From the NCBI GenBank assembly GCA_021014325.1, contig CM037461.1:4551501-4615500 (forward strand): 64,000 bases of DNA, in the 5' to 3' direction. Both the position numbers and the translations under genes were made by a program. The notes below the pieces were generated by a model that saw only the letters and a list, made by a program, of their open reading frames with translations, did no database searches and had not been told where the DNA came from. Position 1 is the first letter of the stretch; each line of letters starts with the position of its first letter. Origin of the DNA: Plazaster borealis. Its lineage: Eukaryota > Echinodermata > Asteroidea > Forcipulatida > Labidiasteridae. Positions 11,111 to 22,019 of the stretch are shown one piece after another.

Positions 11111-12594
11111 ATCATTGAGTGGATATTAAGCTGCAATAATAATATATGGAGTATAACATGTGGCAACATATTTTCCTAACAAAGGGTATACAATAATGTT
11201 AAGTTCACTGACTTCTTACCTTGTGCCTGCAGCAGTATTTTACGGAAAAAAACAGCATGGTTTTAACACTTTGAAGTAAATTTCAAGAAAAGTTGTTATA
11301 TATTTAAACAAAGTGAAATTGAAAAGTTGTGGTAAAAAATACCTTTGTGTTAGAATTAATTTTACTTGCACACACTACTTAACAATAATTGCATCGTCCT
11401 CAGAGCAGACCGAAAACACATTTTAGTTAATTTGATTATTACTCGTTCCGTTTTTAGCAAAAATAGGTGAAACCTTTTACGTTCTATCCTCAGAAAGGCT
11501 GGATTGACATGGTCTATGACCCTATAGGAAGTGTGACTCATGGGCTCGAAATCTCCAGTTAGAAAACACTTTACAGTTAAACACATGCTAATTAACCCAA
11601 AACAAATTTAAAATTTAAAATGTGTTATTTTTTTTGGTCAAACTCTCTCTACAACCTCTGGAAAGGTTATTAGTTTTGAAAATAAAGAAATATGGAATCC
11701 ACATTACAAAGGAGTTTACACACGTTTCCCCACTGTCTACTGGCTGCAGTACCCTAAGGCAGCCGTGTAAATCTGACAGGGGCGGGGCATCGCAGGGTTT
11801 AAAAAAAAACGTCCTTGTCGTAAGTTTTAATAAAAGTTTATTAATTCAATTCAGTGATTAAATGTCAAAAGGTGATGCGAAAATGTTGTCTTCTGTTTGT
11901 GTGCAGGAAACGAACATGAACAAAACAACAACAACAACACACACAGTCAAAAACACGAGCAAGCAAGGTTCCAACTTGTACATTCGATACATTATTTTTT
12001 TAGAAAGTGGGCCCTCACGTTAACACATTAACAAATGCAGCTGTGTTAGATCTCCTCCAAGTGCAATTGTTCTCAAAGTCAAAAAAAAAAAAAACACGTT
12101 CGAAACGCTACATTTCAAACTTATGGTCTGCACATTTGTTGTACAGAGAATGTTAGTTCATTCGTGACTTTGTATGATATTTAATCAAAACAGTTTGGAT
12201 TTAACCTTTTTTTTTGGGGGGGGGTGCAAACTATCAATTATGTAACTTGTAACTTTTCCCAATTTCGTGTGGACTCTATTAAACAATGAGTTCGTTACGA
12301 GCTCAAATTGACCAGTGAGCCTCTCTTAAATTTCTCCCACGTTGTTATTAAGATCATCTTGCAACATCAGCTTCGACTCAGGTTGTATTCCGAAGACAAC
12401 CAGAACATACTGATCGAAACGTCAAACCACTTTTAGTTACTGATTTAATATAACAGTGGAATCATAGACTGTTTTTTTTGTCAGGGCAAATTTTAAAGAA
12501 AGATGCAATGAAAGTCGCATTGTAAATTTTTAGCTGAATTCAATATCTACTTGTTGAGAAAACAGAAACAAGCTGTCGCGGTGTTTAAGAACAT
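11111..12594. other. Intron, no feature seen
   Basis: AT-rich sequence with short homopolymer runs. No exon, repeat pair or element end was recognised. Confidence 0.5.
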
Positions 12595-12830
12595 CAAATC
12601 CATCCATATTTAGCGAGGTGACAGTGGGTACCAACCTCATCTCTGGCCGCAGCATTCGCGAACGGACACCAAACCTCATAAATTTAAGAAACGGTTCATG
12701 CAAGAATCGTTTCTCAGATTCAAATGTTTTTACAGGACAACATTTCCAAACCATTATTACTTCGAAGGAAATTCCCTTTCAAAATAGTTAACACTATCAA
12801 CAACATAAAATGCAGTGATTCATATTAAGT
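12595..12830. repeat. Dispersed repeat family R1, copy b
   Basis: It contains TTTAGCGAGGTGACAG, a GGTACCAACCTCATCTC segment, GAACGGACACCAAACC, an imperfect hairpin AAACGGTTCATGC...ATCGTTTCTCAG, and GAAATTCCCTTTC. The matching intron position in copy 3 (51845-52060) carries it inverted, so it was present before copies 1 and 3 separated. Confidence 0.6.
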
Positions 12831-12900
12831 AAGTGTGTTTGGTAATTAATTATCAATCTATAAACATACCTTTAATTTTGTTACAATGTTTACTCCACAG

Positions 12901-14730
12901 GTGGGTTTTTCCAAAGTAAAACTGGTCAGTCTTCGGAGAACGAAATGATGAGCTGTCAAATATGCAAAAATGGAACTTACGTATCGCCTGAAGCTTACCC
13001 CGGCACGAGAGCTACTGATTGTAACGTGTGTCCAACTGGAACTGATAAAAGTACCGCTGCAGGGTTCCGGGCTTGTCCATGTGTGGACAACTATTACCGC
13101 ACTGATCGGTTCGGCGAATGTCATCAGTGTCCTCGCGAAGGGATCAACTGCTCCGGGGAATATCAGCATCTTCGTCCGGGCTACTGGTGGACGTGGAACT
13201 GGACCTCACAGGAAAACCACGATTCCTATCTTAATTTTGTCAACAATATACGCATTGAGAGCGATTCGTATGACAGAAGCACACAAAACTTTGGCGGGAA
13301 ACTGCCCCAGGTGCACAAATGTCCGCGCAACGACACATGCCCAAATGGCGGAATCGGTATCGACTACACTTGCAGCGAGGGCTACATGGGCTGGCTGTGC
13401 TCTGAGTGTGCAAATAAGTATTACTCTTGGCTCGGCCATTGTTTGGAATGTCCAGAGTGGCCGTTATTTGTTGTAGAAGTATTTTGCATATTGCTTGCTG
13501 TCTGCGTCGTAGTCGGTATCTTTGTATGGGATGCATATAGAAGGCATCGCCAGAATGAACGAAACATTTTGAGTGTCTTCTTAGCACGCGGGAAAATCGT
13601 TGTTGGTTTTTGCCAGGTCATGGGGGGGATATTCTCTGCACTTGACGAAATTCCCTGGCCCAAAACATTGCAGAAATTGGGCTCATTCTTTAAAACACTG
13701 GAGGTCAGCATAGTCGGTTGGTTGATTAGTCCTCGGTGCTTTATTCGGGATTTCACATATCCCAATATTTACATTGAATATTTGCTTGGTTCCAGCTTCA
13801 CCATTGCGGTTGTTGTGTCCGCCTTTTGTTACTATGGATTCAGAAAATGCTCCATAACAACCGCGCAAGGGTTGCCTGCTCAACACACCAGAGATAACCT
13901 CAGTAAAAGTAAACGGAGATGTTCCTTGGTTGTTGTTATTTTGCTCTTTATGTCATACCCAAGCGTTTGCAGCGTTATAATCACTCTGTTGCCGACTGGT
14001 TGTAAGCTTTTTTACCTAGATGAGGAAAACGAACTGAACGTCACCTTGCTGAGGTATGATTACGCAATAAACTGTGAGAACCCAGGTCACTCTATTTACA
14101 CCTATGCCGCTCAGACTTCTATGGTCTACGTTGTGGGTTTCCCGCTCGCATTGTTCCTACTTCTGTGGTCTGTCAAAAAAAGGCTCAGCAGTGAAGAAGA
14201 TACAGCATCTGTTTCGAGTCAGGATTCGGATCAAATGTTGCTCGATACCTCCCAGGATAGGATAGCTGATACAGAAGCACCCGATACTGATGGCACTGCC
14301 ACAGAGTCAGAAGCGACCGTCTCTCATGTATCGACTGACACCTCAGAGCCAGCTACGATAATCAGTTGGGAGAGTTTTCTGTGTGAAAACTACAAAGCTC
14401 AGTTCTGGTACTGGGAGATTATTGAACTCACTCGTAAGATCCTGCAGACGCTCTTCTTACTGCTGTTTGGACCCGAAGACCACTTCACACTCTTTGCGTC
14501 CGTTGTCTTGTCGGTCTTCTTCATGATCATCCACGCCTACCTGAAACCAATGAAGGATGCCACTGAGCAACGGCTTCAGATGTGCTCGCTGAGTACCATC
14601 TTCCTAAACATGTTGGCTGCGTCCTTGCTCCTCATGCCAAATGACACTGGGCCACTCGGAGAATATAACAAAGGAGTTTTGGCAATCACGTTGGTGCTTC
14701 TGAATCTCAGCATTATTGTATTCGTTGCAC
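12901..14730 (+). CDS. Main exon: cysteine-rich GCC2/GCC3 region plus multi-pass membrane domain, copy 1
   Basis: An 1830-nt exon, phase 1 in and phase 1 out, after TACTCCACAG and before GTAAGT. Counting from the ATG at 12945, residues 1-70 hold cysteine pairs of the GCC2/GCC3 type (CQIC, CNVCPTGT, CPC, CHQCP). Residues 75-170 form a Trp- and Cys-rich extracellular part ending CSECANKYY and CLECP. Hydrophobic segments lie at about 173-196, 277-299, 327-350, 389-409, 497-510, 514-531, 547-564 and 577-595, with a weaker one near 214-233. An acidic Ser/Thr-rich loop (412-470) precedes FWYWEIIELTRKILQTLF, a motif I associate with TRP-like multi-pass regions of GCC2/GCC3 proteins in invertebrates and protists. 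Copy 3 has the same length and is about 90% identical by eye. The open frame runs seven bases past the donor, but the perfect GTAAGT and the matching last exon favour splicing. Function is inferred only. Confidence 0.9.
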
Positions 14731-16083
14731 GTAAGTGACCACTCAGGTTTAACTTATATTTAATCTCTTGTGGTAATCTGCCCGCACTCCATTCCGCGTT
14801 CTGCAATGACCATACCTCTTTATAATTGACCGTATTTTTGACCACGCGGGGGGGGGGGGGGGCTTTCAATAGCGAATATCCATGGATCACAAGTACAGAT
14901 GTATCTTATTTTGAATGTCTGTGTGGTTTTTCCTTGCATCAAGGGCAAAATAAATAATAACACAAACATCAGTGACACAAAAAACAGCTCGTTTTACTGG
15001 ATTAGCAAGATGTTAATTTGGTTCACACACGCCGTGCCTGTAGGGATGAATCCCCACCTTGTTATTTTCCTAAGCTGTTTTCATAGGAGATCACCCCGTG
15101 TTAGTCCCCCATTGGGTAAATTAACATGGGCTAAGGGAAGTTGATTCAAAAGAGGGTGCTATTAAACGAAATTTATACACAATTTGGCGTGTGAGGAATA
15201 TTTTCCTTCCGCGCTGCTGTCATAGGGGAAAATTGTCTCCAAACAGTGAATTGTGTCTATTCTTTGTCTGATAAAGAGCCCTTTTTGACAAAATCACCTT
15301 TGTAAAGTTAATTCACCGCATGGGTGACGCACAGCAGATGACAAGGTTCCGTATAACACCGGCGAGTGTCCACTACGGTAAATTAACATGGCCTAAAGGA
15401 AATTTATTCAAAATACCAGCTGAAATTGTCCATACAAATCACTATAATACTGGGTGAAATACATAAAGTGTCACGGGTGTGTACTTACTCAAGATATGAC
15501 GATCTAATTGTGTATAATGACTCAATCCATTGGTTAGTAGGTGAAACTAATATTACGTTGATACAACAACTTTCATTTGAATTTAAAATATAAATAATTA
15601 CAACGCACATTTAAACTCCCGAAGAATGTATTGACAATAAATGCACAAATCCACCAACTGTACATTAAGCCGAAAATACATCCAATTGTGGTGGTTTTCC
15701 TGCACCATAAGCCTTAAATTATCAGCGAACTTCTTCAAGGACTACAAAAAAAACATACCTAGATTCGATTGGCTTATGAACCAATACAATAAGCTAATGA
15801 GTAATGGTGACAACAAGGAAAAATATCCACACTCTTGGGTGTACTATGCAAATGAGAGTATGTAAATACAAATATGCTAATGTGGGACATGTTAAATAAG
15901 ATACGTAACCGGATACAATTATACTTATCGGCGAAAATAACATAATTGTTTAAGGGAGCAAATCTCCTGCCACACCGCTACTATATTGAAATGCATGGCC
16001 CGATTTTCTCAGATAGATTATTTTCTCGTGCTTCTGATATAATTTAGCTATTGCTTCATTTGTTTGTTTTAAATGTATTTCAG
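14731..16083. other. Intron before the last exon of copy 1, with internal repeats
   Basis: It contains two related segments, near 15115-15185 and 15360-15430. Each starts with a TTAACATGG motif, then CTAAGGGAAG or CTAAAGGAAA, then a TTATTCAAAA-like stretch. Most of this intron (about 14780-15740) recurs in the same orientation at 43405-44890 (relic copy 4). From 15130 on it recurs inverted in copy 2. Confidence 0.7.
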
Positions 16084-16316
16084 TAAGTGTCATCTGGACT
16101 GGCATCAAGGCTCTTTCCAGACATAGATGCTTTTCTTGCATGAGGAATTCCGTGGCGCAGATGTACAGATCGTGCCGAAGACGCTGCAGGAGGGAGCAAG
16201 ATGGCCATGTTTATCTGGACGACGAACACCCTTCACTTCTGGAAAATATTGAAGAACAGGATGAGCAGACCAATGGAAACCAAGACACTACATCAGTGGT
16301 GTCAGTCACTCAGTAA
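16084..16316 (+). CDS. Last exon: cytoplasmic tail, copy 1
   Basis: A 233-nt exon including the TAA stop, phase 1 in, after TGTATTTCAG. It encodes the end of the last membrane segment (LSVIWTGIKALSRHRC), then a very basic cluster MYRSCRRRCRREQ, then an acidic tail with YLDDEHPSLLENIEEQ, ending SVVSVTQ. Positive residues right after the last hydrophobic segment suggest that this part is cytoplasmic. Copy 2 (28967-28699) and copy 3 (48889-48639) have recognisable counterparts with different C-terminal ends. Confidence 0.85.
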
Positions 16317-16870
16317 CTGTTACTGGTGTGACTTTGTAATAGGTTACTCCGCAGACTTTTGAGAAGCTGGTCTACCACACTATATGCACATAAACTGAAA
16401 TAGCTAAATACCTTGTTGTGACGTCACATACGCGGAAAGAGAGAGGGGCGGGAGGGATTTTTCAACTGTCCTTTTTATTTTAGCGTGTAATATAATTTAG
16501 CTCAATGGTCTGACATTTTGCAGAACCAATCTACTCGAATCATCCAAATAAACAACCAGGGCACTGCTCATAGCCATTGCACAAGTCTACAGAAAAAAAA
16601 GCCATCTGGAAAGCATTTGGTTCATTTTACCCAGATAGTGGATATTAGCCCCAAGGCTAAGTAACAGTTGTACAATTCCTATTGAAATTCTGGGAGAGCT
16701 GTTCATTAATTAATTTGTTTTAAGTAAAACAAAAAACAAATGGTAACAAGACAACTGCCATGCTAGTTGGCTACGTGTAAATGGGGACTTGGATTTTTTG
16801 TTTGTATTTTGCATCTTGCAAGGGTGAATGAAAAACACGCGAGACGCTGGGCTACCAGACCGTAATGCAA
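16317..16870. other. 3' flank of copy 1 containing a MITE-A fragment
   Basis: From about 16470 to 16870 the sequence matches the interior of MITE family A (CATCCAAATAAACAACCAGG, CACTGCTCATAGCCATTG, GAGAGCTGTTCATTAAT). The only close AATAAA (16547-16552) is contributed by this element, so the copy 1 polyadenylation site may be MITE-derived. That last point is inference. Confidence 0.55.
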
Positions 16871-17837
16871 ATACATTGAAATATTATATCAATACAACAT
16901 TTGGTGACGTCACAGCTGTGAAAAGAGACGGGATAGGGGAGAGGGGAGAAATAACATAGTATGTAACATTGTAGCTTATACATTACTGAATAACAAAAGT
17001 AGGTGCATTAGCGTAAACAGTTGTCATAGTGGAAATTGATATTTTATTAACATGATGTTATGCTCGTAGAAAAATACCTGAATTGGTCTTAGACACATAC
17101 TTGAGTCGTATTTGATATTAACAAATATCTAATATCACTATAATTATTGCTTTTTGATGTGGATCATACTGTAGGGTAAACTAAAGGTAATACGAAAATA
17201 TGTTTTGTTTAACTCCCAGAATACACACATCTTCAGTAAACACATCAGTGACAGCAGAACAAAAATATTTTTAAGATCATACTCTTAAAATGTGTTATTC
17301 ACATTTTTAAATATATACCAAGTCCCATTTAAACTCAGTCTCATTTCATGAAGAATGTAACTATTCGGTATCAGGTTAAATCTCGTCACGCATAGGCATT
17401 TCATTTTCATCCATTGAAACCTAGAACGAACGCTTATAAATATTATAAACTTGTAATGTCTAAGATGTTCTTCGATACCAAGAATAGTTTGGTTTGGGTT
17501 AAAAGCTGAGGAAGGTTTTTCGTGGTATATTTATTGTTTACTATTGCTTAATTGGTTTGTTTTTAAAAATTGTGGGTGTTTTGATTATAACATATTTTGT
17601 AATTGCTTTGTTTTAATGTTTGACGCTTGTGTCATTATTAAAGTGTTTTGCTTGCAATTTATATTTAATGATCTATCTAATTATAATATGTGTTTTTGAT
17701 AGCAGGGGTCTGGTTGTACACATCGTTCGATGACAGTTGTTTCTCTTGTATTTTGTGACAGCCCTTGAACAACAATATTAGTTGTAGAGATTTCTAAAGA
17801 TGTAAAATAAATATACCGCATACATGTAATCCCAGTG

Positions 17838-18190
17838 TTGTAGTACTCGTACTCGAGTACAGTTTTGATGTTACTCGTACTAGCCTAGCAAAATACTCAT
17901 ACTCAAAGTCCATGTTTCATACTCGACTGAACAAGTTATCTATAGGCCCTACTCGAAGTATTCGATAAACGTCTGAAGAAAGTACTTCAACTGTTTTGTT
18001 AAGTACTTGTGGTCAAAATACAGTTGTCTAAATAATTGAATTATAAAGAACTCGTACTCATACTTGTACTTGGACATCCAAGTACCTGGTACTCGGCTGT
18101 TGGACTTGGTACTCATATAACAATATACTCGGGACTCGGACACTTTTGCTCAGATGGTCCAAATACTCGTACTCGAGTACTACCCAACTA
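17838..18190. repeat. GTACTCG/CGAGTAC-rich degenerate tract
   Basis: Many short copies of ACTCGTACTCGAGTAC and variants such as TACTCATACTC fill about 350 bp. The matching tract in the other arm (27475-27840) has diverged by substitutions but keeps the same layout. Open frames through it are low-complexity by-products. Confidence 0.8.
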
Positions 18191-19431
18191 CCCCTAAAAC
18201 TTGGCACTAGGTCTACTCCACTGAAAAGTACACGACTACAACACTTCTTAAAGGTGATCCCCAGCATTCAAATCTCCAACATTCAAATCTCCTGCATTCA
18301 ATGCGCCAATTCAGAAACTCAATCATTTTTGGTATCTTACTTATAATTATTGTGCTGTTATAGCTTTCAAACAAATATCACTAAACATTATTTATCTGAA
18401 CGACTGCCTCGTCCCCAGAAAAATAACCACCGATGTAAACTTTAATTAAGCTAAAACCAGAAATGTACATGCATATGAAAACGTTGGTTGATGTATCAAA
18501 CACGAGAAAAACAAAGCTTTCATGTGTACTTGTTGGTTTCTGTGCCAGATTGGGTACCTGGCCCTATAGTACCCAGTTTTACCTGAAAACAATAATGATG
18601 AAATACAAATTATTTTAATTTGATCGAATACATTTCGTGCATGGGGTTTTGCAGAATATATTCACTCGGTGATTTCTGGATAACTTTCTGTGAATAATTG
18701 TCTTATCAACTGTTTCTGCTTGAATTGTTTATATAATAACTTGTATGTGAGCAGGTTGTGTGATGTAAGTTTTGTGCTAATTCTTTTCTTTTGCAGTGCT
18801 TTATTTATACTGTTAAAAAAATAAAACAATAGTAATGTATGATAATAATTATGAATACGTAACGGTACAACGTGTTTGCGTTTTAAACAACACACTCTCT
18901 AAAGTGATAAAAAGAGATTCTTTAATATAAATTTAGCACAAATTTAATAATTTATCAATTAAGGTATTTTATAATCGATTTAAACGTTTGACTGGACTGC
19001 AGTTTGATTGTTAAATCTAATTACTTTTTTGGTGCGGGGGATTAGATACTCGTTTTTTACTGTTTTAATCCTCATATATTGATAATTATGCCTTTGCAAA
19101 ACTCTACTTGTACTTTGTACTTGAAATTAGATTTACAAACAAATTAATTAAAGAGAAAATATATCAGCCAAGATGTTCAACTGTGTATGTATCTAAGCTT
19201 GGGTTTCCGTTATACAAGTGATGGTATAACATGTTTGCTTTTCAAACAACACACTGTGTAAATTTTATGTTGTTAACATTTATTCAGAATGCTTAGTCAG
19301 TTATGATACTGCAAATTTACATATTTTTAGTTGATACATCGTTGGTATTAGGATTATGTAAATATGTACTCGACACAAATTTTACAATAAAGGTATTTTA
19401 AAATCGGTGTAAAAATTTGATTGCAGTTTTA

Positions 19432-19485
19432 TTTTGTTTATAATTGGTTTATTTATTTATTTATTTATTTATTCATTTATATACT
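19432..19485. repeat. (TTTA)n microsatellite
   Basis: About eight TTTA units at the 5' border of the LINE remnant. Confidence 0.85.
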
Positions 19486-19499
19486 CAATGATAACTTTG

Positions 19500-20804
19500 T
19501 TTCAATTGCGGATGAGAGGGAACCTCTAAACACAAGTTCTTTACCGACTTACCTCCCGTCTCTCCCCATTCGCAGTGTTAACCCTTGGGAAGCTTTCAAA
19601 AAAATGAAAACAGAGAAAAGCGAGCAGTCCGGATGACATTTCATCCAGATTCGAAAACAATTCTTCTGGGAACACAGCAAACCTCTGGCAGACGTCATAA
19701 ACGCATCATACGCGCAAGCCCACGATTCCCTCATTGTGGAATCAAGCAAATGTGATTCCCCTGCCAAAGTCACCACCTGCTAGCTTACACAATCTCCGTG
19801 TAGTCGCCCTCACTGACCACTCCGTTAAAAATGCAGAACATTTTATCGCCAAGGAGGTGTTGAGCTCTATGCTGGATCATTTAGATACAGCTCAGTTCGG
19901 GAACTTGAAAGGAGCGAATTCAACTACACATTGTTTGATCGACATCATGCATACAATCCGTGGGCATGCAGATAAACCCGACACGGCGTCAACAGTGTTG
20001 ATGACTGACTTTTCAAAAGCTTTCGACCGAGTGGACCATACGATAGCTATCACCAACTTGATTTAATTGGGCTTTAATGGTGGTCAAGTGCAATGGATTG
20101 CGCACTTCTTGTCGGGTCGCCGCCAAAGAGTAAAATACAAAAGAAAAAAAAATGTCTGAATGGCGTGAAACTGTCGATGGTGTTCCTCAGGGCACTAAAC
20201 TGGGACCTGTGGTGTTTGTGGCCCTTTTAAACGATGCCGCCATCAACGCTCAATCACGTGGCGTATCTGACAGTCATGTCCAACGTTTCAAATATTTGAA
20301 TGTTCTTACTTTGGTTGAAACACGACTAGCAAACACCGAATCACACCTACCATCGGTACTTACCCAGGTACAGGACAGGTCCGATTCAAAATTGATGCAT
20401 TAACCCCCCAAAAATGTGTCACAAGAAACAACGGTAACCCAACAATTATCTTTATTTAAAACAATTCTCTTTAGTAACATCGCAACGTAGTCAAACTGCT
20501 TGGGGTTTTTATACAAGCCGACCTCAAGTGGCAAACATACGTCGAGTACATGGTAAAACGTACTAACAGCCGCCTGTGTGTTCTACGCACAATTAAATAT
20601 CACGGCATTTCCGTTTCCGACCTTATTACGGTTAACGTCTCTTTTGTAGGACCTGTCGTAGAGTACGCTGTTCCCGTGTGGTCGGGGGGTCTTACTAAAC
20701 ATCAGTGTCAAGTACTTGAACGCACACAGAAGCAAGCGTGTAAAATTGTTTAAGGAGACCAGTACACACACTACTCCAAGGCACTGGTTGAAACTTTGCA
20801 CGAT
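19500..20804 (+). pseudogene. Non-LTR retrotransposon (CR1/L2-like) reverse transcriptase remnant, LINE-1a
   Basis: The degraded frame reads SVNPWEAFKKMKTEKSEQSG (the segment before the RT core), then VIPLPKSPP with LHNLRVVALT, then VLMTDFSKAFDRVDH (RT motif with the first catalytic Asp), then a DGVPQGTKLGPVVFVALLND block. The FADD/YADD catalytic box is missing. The C-terminal thumb part follows at 20550-20756 (VEYAVPVWSGGLTKHQC). Stops and frameshifts separate these blocks, so it is inactive. It sits in the spacer between the inverted arms and is interrupted by a MITE at 20805-21439. Confidence 0.8.
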
Positions 20805-21439
20805 GCCATCGGACTGTGGTCCACTGTCCGTTTTTAATTAAATAATCACTTCTCCGCAATTTGTTATTGTTTATAAAAAAATCAACATTCCCCATCTAAA
20901 TCTAGCCAAATAACATGATAAATGTATTGTTACCATCCGAAATCTTTCACACACACACGCATACACACACACACACATCCTTACGGATCCGGTTTGTGGG
21001 GTACTGCTATTGTTGTTCTATTATTCCCTTTTCTGAAGAATTCCCTTGTGGGGCCCAATTGTTCCTATTGAAATGACCTTGTGGGGTCAATTGTTCCATT
21101 GTTGTCAGGACCCCACATATGCCCTTCCGTGTGTCCACCCACACACGCACACACACATCCATCAATGACCAGCTCTCCCGTAATTCCCATATGAACTGTA
21201 CAGCAGTTACTTGACCTTGGCGTCAATAGCCACTTCTGGGTGAAATGAACCATATAGTTTCCAGATGGCTTTTTATATATGCTTGTACAGTTGCTGTAAG
21301 CAGTGACCCGGTTGTTTATTTGTATGATTTGAGTAGGGTCCATATCTAATGGTTCGGGCCATTTGAAAGTGTTTGGGTTCTCCACAAAAAAATGAATTAA
21401 ACGCCAATACAAACGGACAGTAGCCTACTGTCAGATGGC
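20805..21439. mobile_element. MITE family A, copy nested in a LINE
   Basis: The left end GCCATCGGACTGTGGTCC and right end ACTGTCAGATGGC form inverted termini. The interior matches the family (in the reverse orientation), including CACTTCTGGGTGAAATGAACC and a GTTGTTTATTTG segment. It also contains CA repeats and GTGGGG...CCCCAC motifs. LINE sequence continues on both sides. Confidence 0.75.
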
Positions 21440-21722
21440 GTTAGCGTGTTATTTTGTTTTTATCGTGTCACGCAGTGTTAAATGCAACCTCGACTCCCTT
21501 GAAAAGCGTCGCCGGCAGCTGTGCATCAATTGTGTGAATTCTCTACAGCATCCTTCTTCTCGATTGTACCATCTCCTACCCAAATAGACCCCGTGTTCAG
21601 AACTCCAGGAGTACGTCGCAAATTTTGGAACCCCGCTGCCAAACCAGTATATTTCACAACAGTCCCATTCCACACTTATCGTGTATGCTGAACTTGAACT
21701 GCACAATACAATCCTAAAGGTG
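21440..21722 (+). pseudogene. C-terminal end of the LINE interrupted by the MITE
   Basis: It reads NLDSLEKRRRQLCINCVNSL followed by HPSSRLYHLLPK, the usual RRRxLC C-terminal region of CR1/L2-type ORF2 proteins. It follows from the block before the MITE, which ends in a QYTHYSKALVETLHD segment. It is degraded and carries an internal stop. Confidence 0.65.
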
Positions 21723-22019
21723 GCACTTAGAGTCATTTTTCTATATTTGGTATTTAAGTGTGTTTATTACCATTCGCTTTTTGCCATGAGTTTGCCCATT
21801 TCACTTTAATTTTTAAATTAATTTGTTGCATTGTTTATTTTTTTTGTTTATCATTGTATATATTTATAATTTATAGGCTATACTTTGTTGGCCATTCCAA
21901 GCTGTTGTTATTGTGCTAATTTGTGATTTGTTAGCTCATTTGTTTATACGTTGTATTAACTTGCTTTTCGTGCAGTCGTAGCATGACATTTTTCACTCGG
22001 ATGTAACATTTCTCGGGGA

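Larger units (their letters stand above)
1440..16316 (+). other. Gene copy 1: LRR / GCC2-GCC3 / multi-pass membrane protein (3' nine exons)
   Basis: Nine exons were found: 1440-1517, 2147-2290, 7718-7786, 8333-8407, 8685-8756, 9339-9395, 9978-10153, 12901-14730 and 16084-16316. All introns are GT-AG. Reading phases agree at every junction and the joined length gives 910 codons plus a stop with no internal stop. The order of parts is five or more LRRs, a linker, a cysteine-rich GCC2/GCC3 region, a large region with about eight or nine hydrophobic segments, and a cytoplasmic tail. From the family type I infer a cell-surface receptor or channel-like membrane protein; ligand and function are unknown. 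The 5' exons lie outside the window. Copies 2 and 3 are paralogues in the opposite orientation. Exons are predicted from sequence and paralogue agreement, not from transcripts. Confidence 0.85.
15130..19262. repeat. Inner left arm of large inverted repeat
   Basis: Read in reverse complement this matches about 26212-30540, last exon included. Landmarks that pair are the exon at 16084 with that at 28967, the GTACTCG-rich tract at 17838-18190 with 27475-27840, and the AACACACTGTGTAAA end near 19255 with 26215. The outer arm 960-1990 is contiguous with its partner in copy 2 but is separated from this arm by 13 kb in copy 1. Confidence 0.85.

Noticed and set aside
12970..13587. Long overlapping frames on both strands at the start of the main exon (and the same at 50964-51594)
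   Set aside because: They are shadows of the 1830-nt coding exon. Only the frame with the cysteine pattern and agreement between paralogues is real.
14731..14738. Main exon ending at its own stop (VARK)
   Set aside because: The stop lies within a perfect GTAAGT donor, and a phase-matched last exon exists in all three copies.
15641..15865. 74-codon frame before the last exon of copy 1
   Set aside because: It lies in the intron, is interrupted in copies 2 and 4, and has no splice sites in phase.
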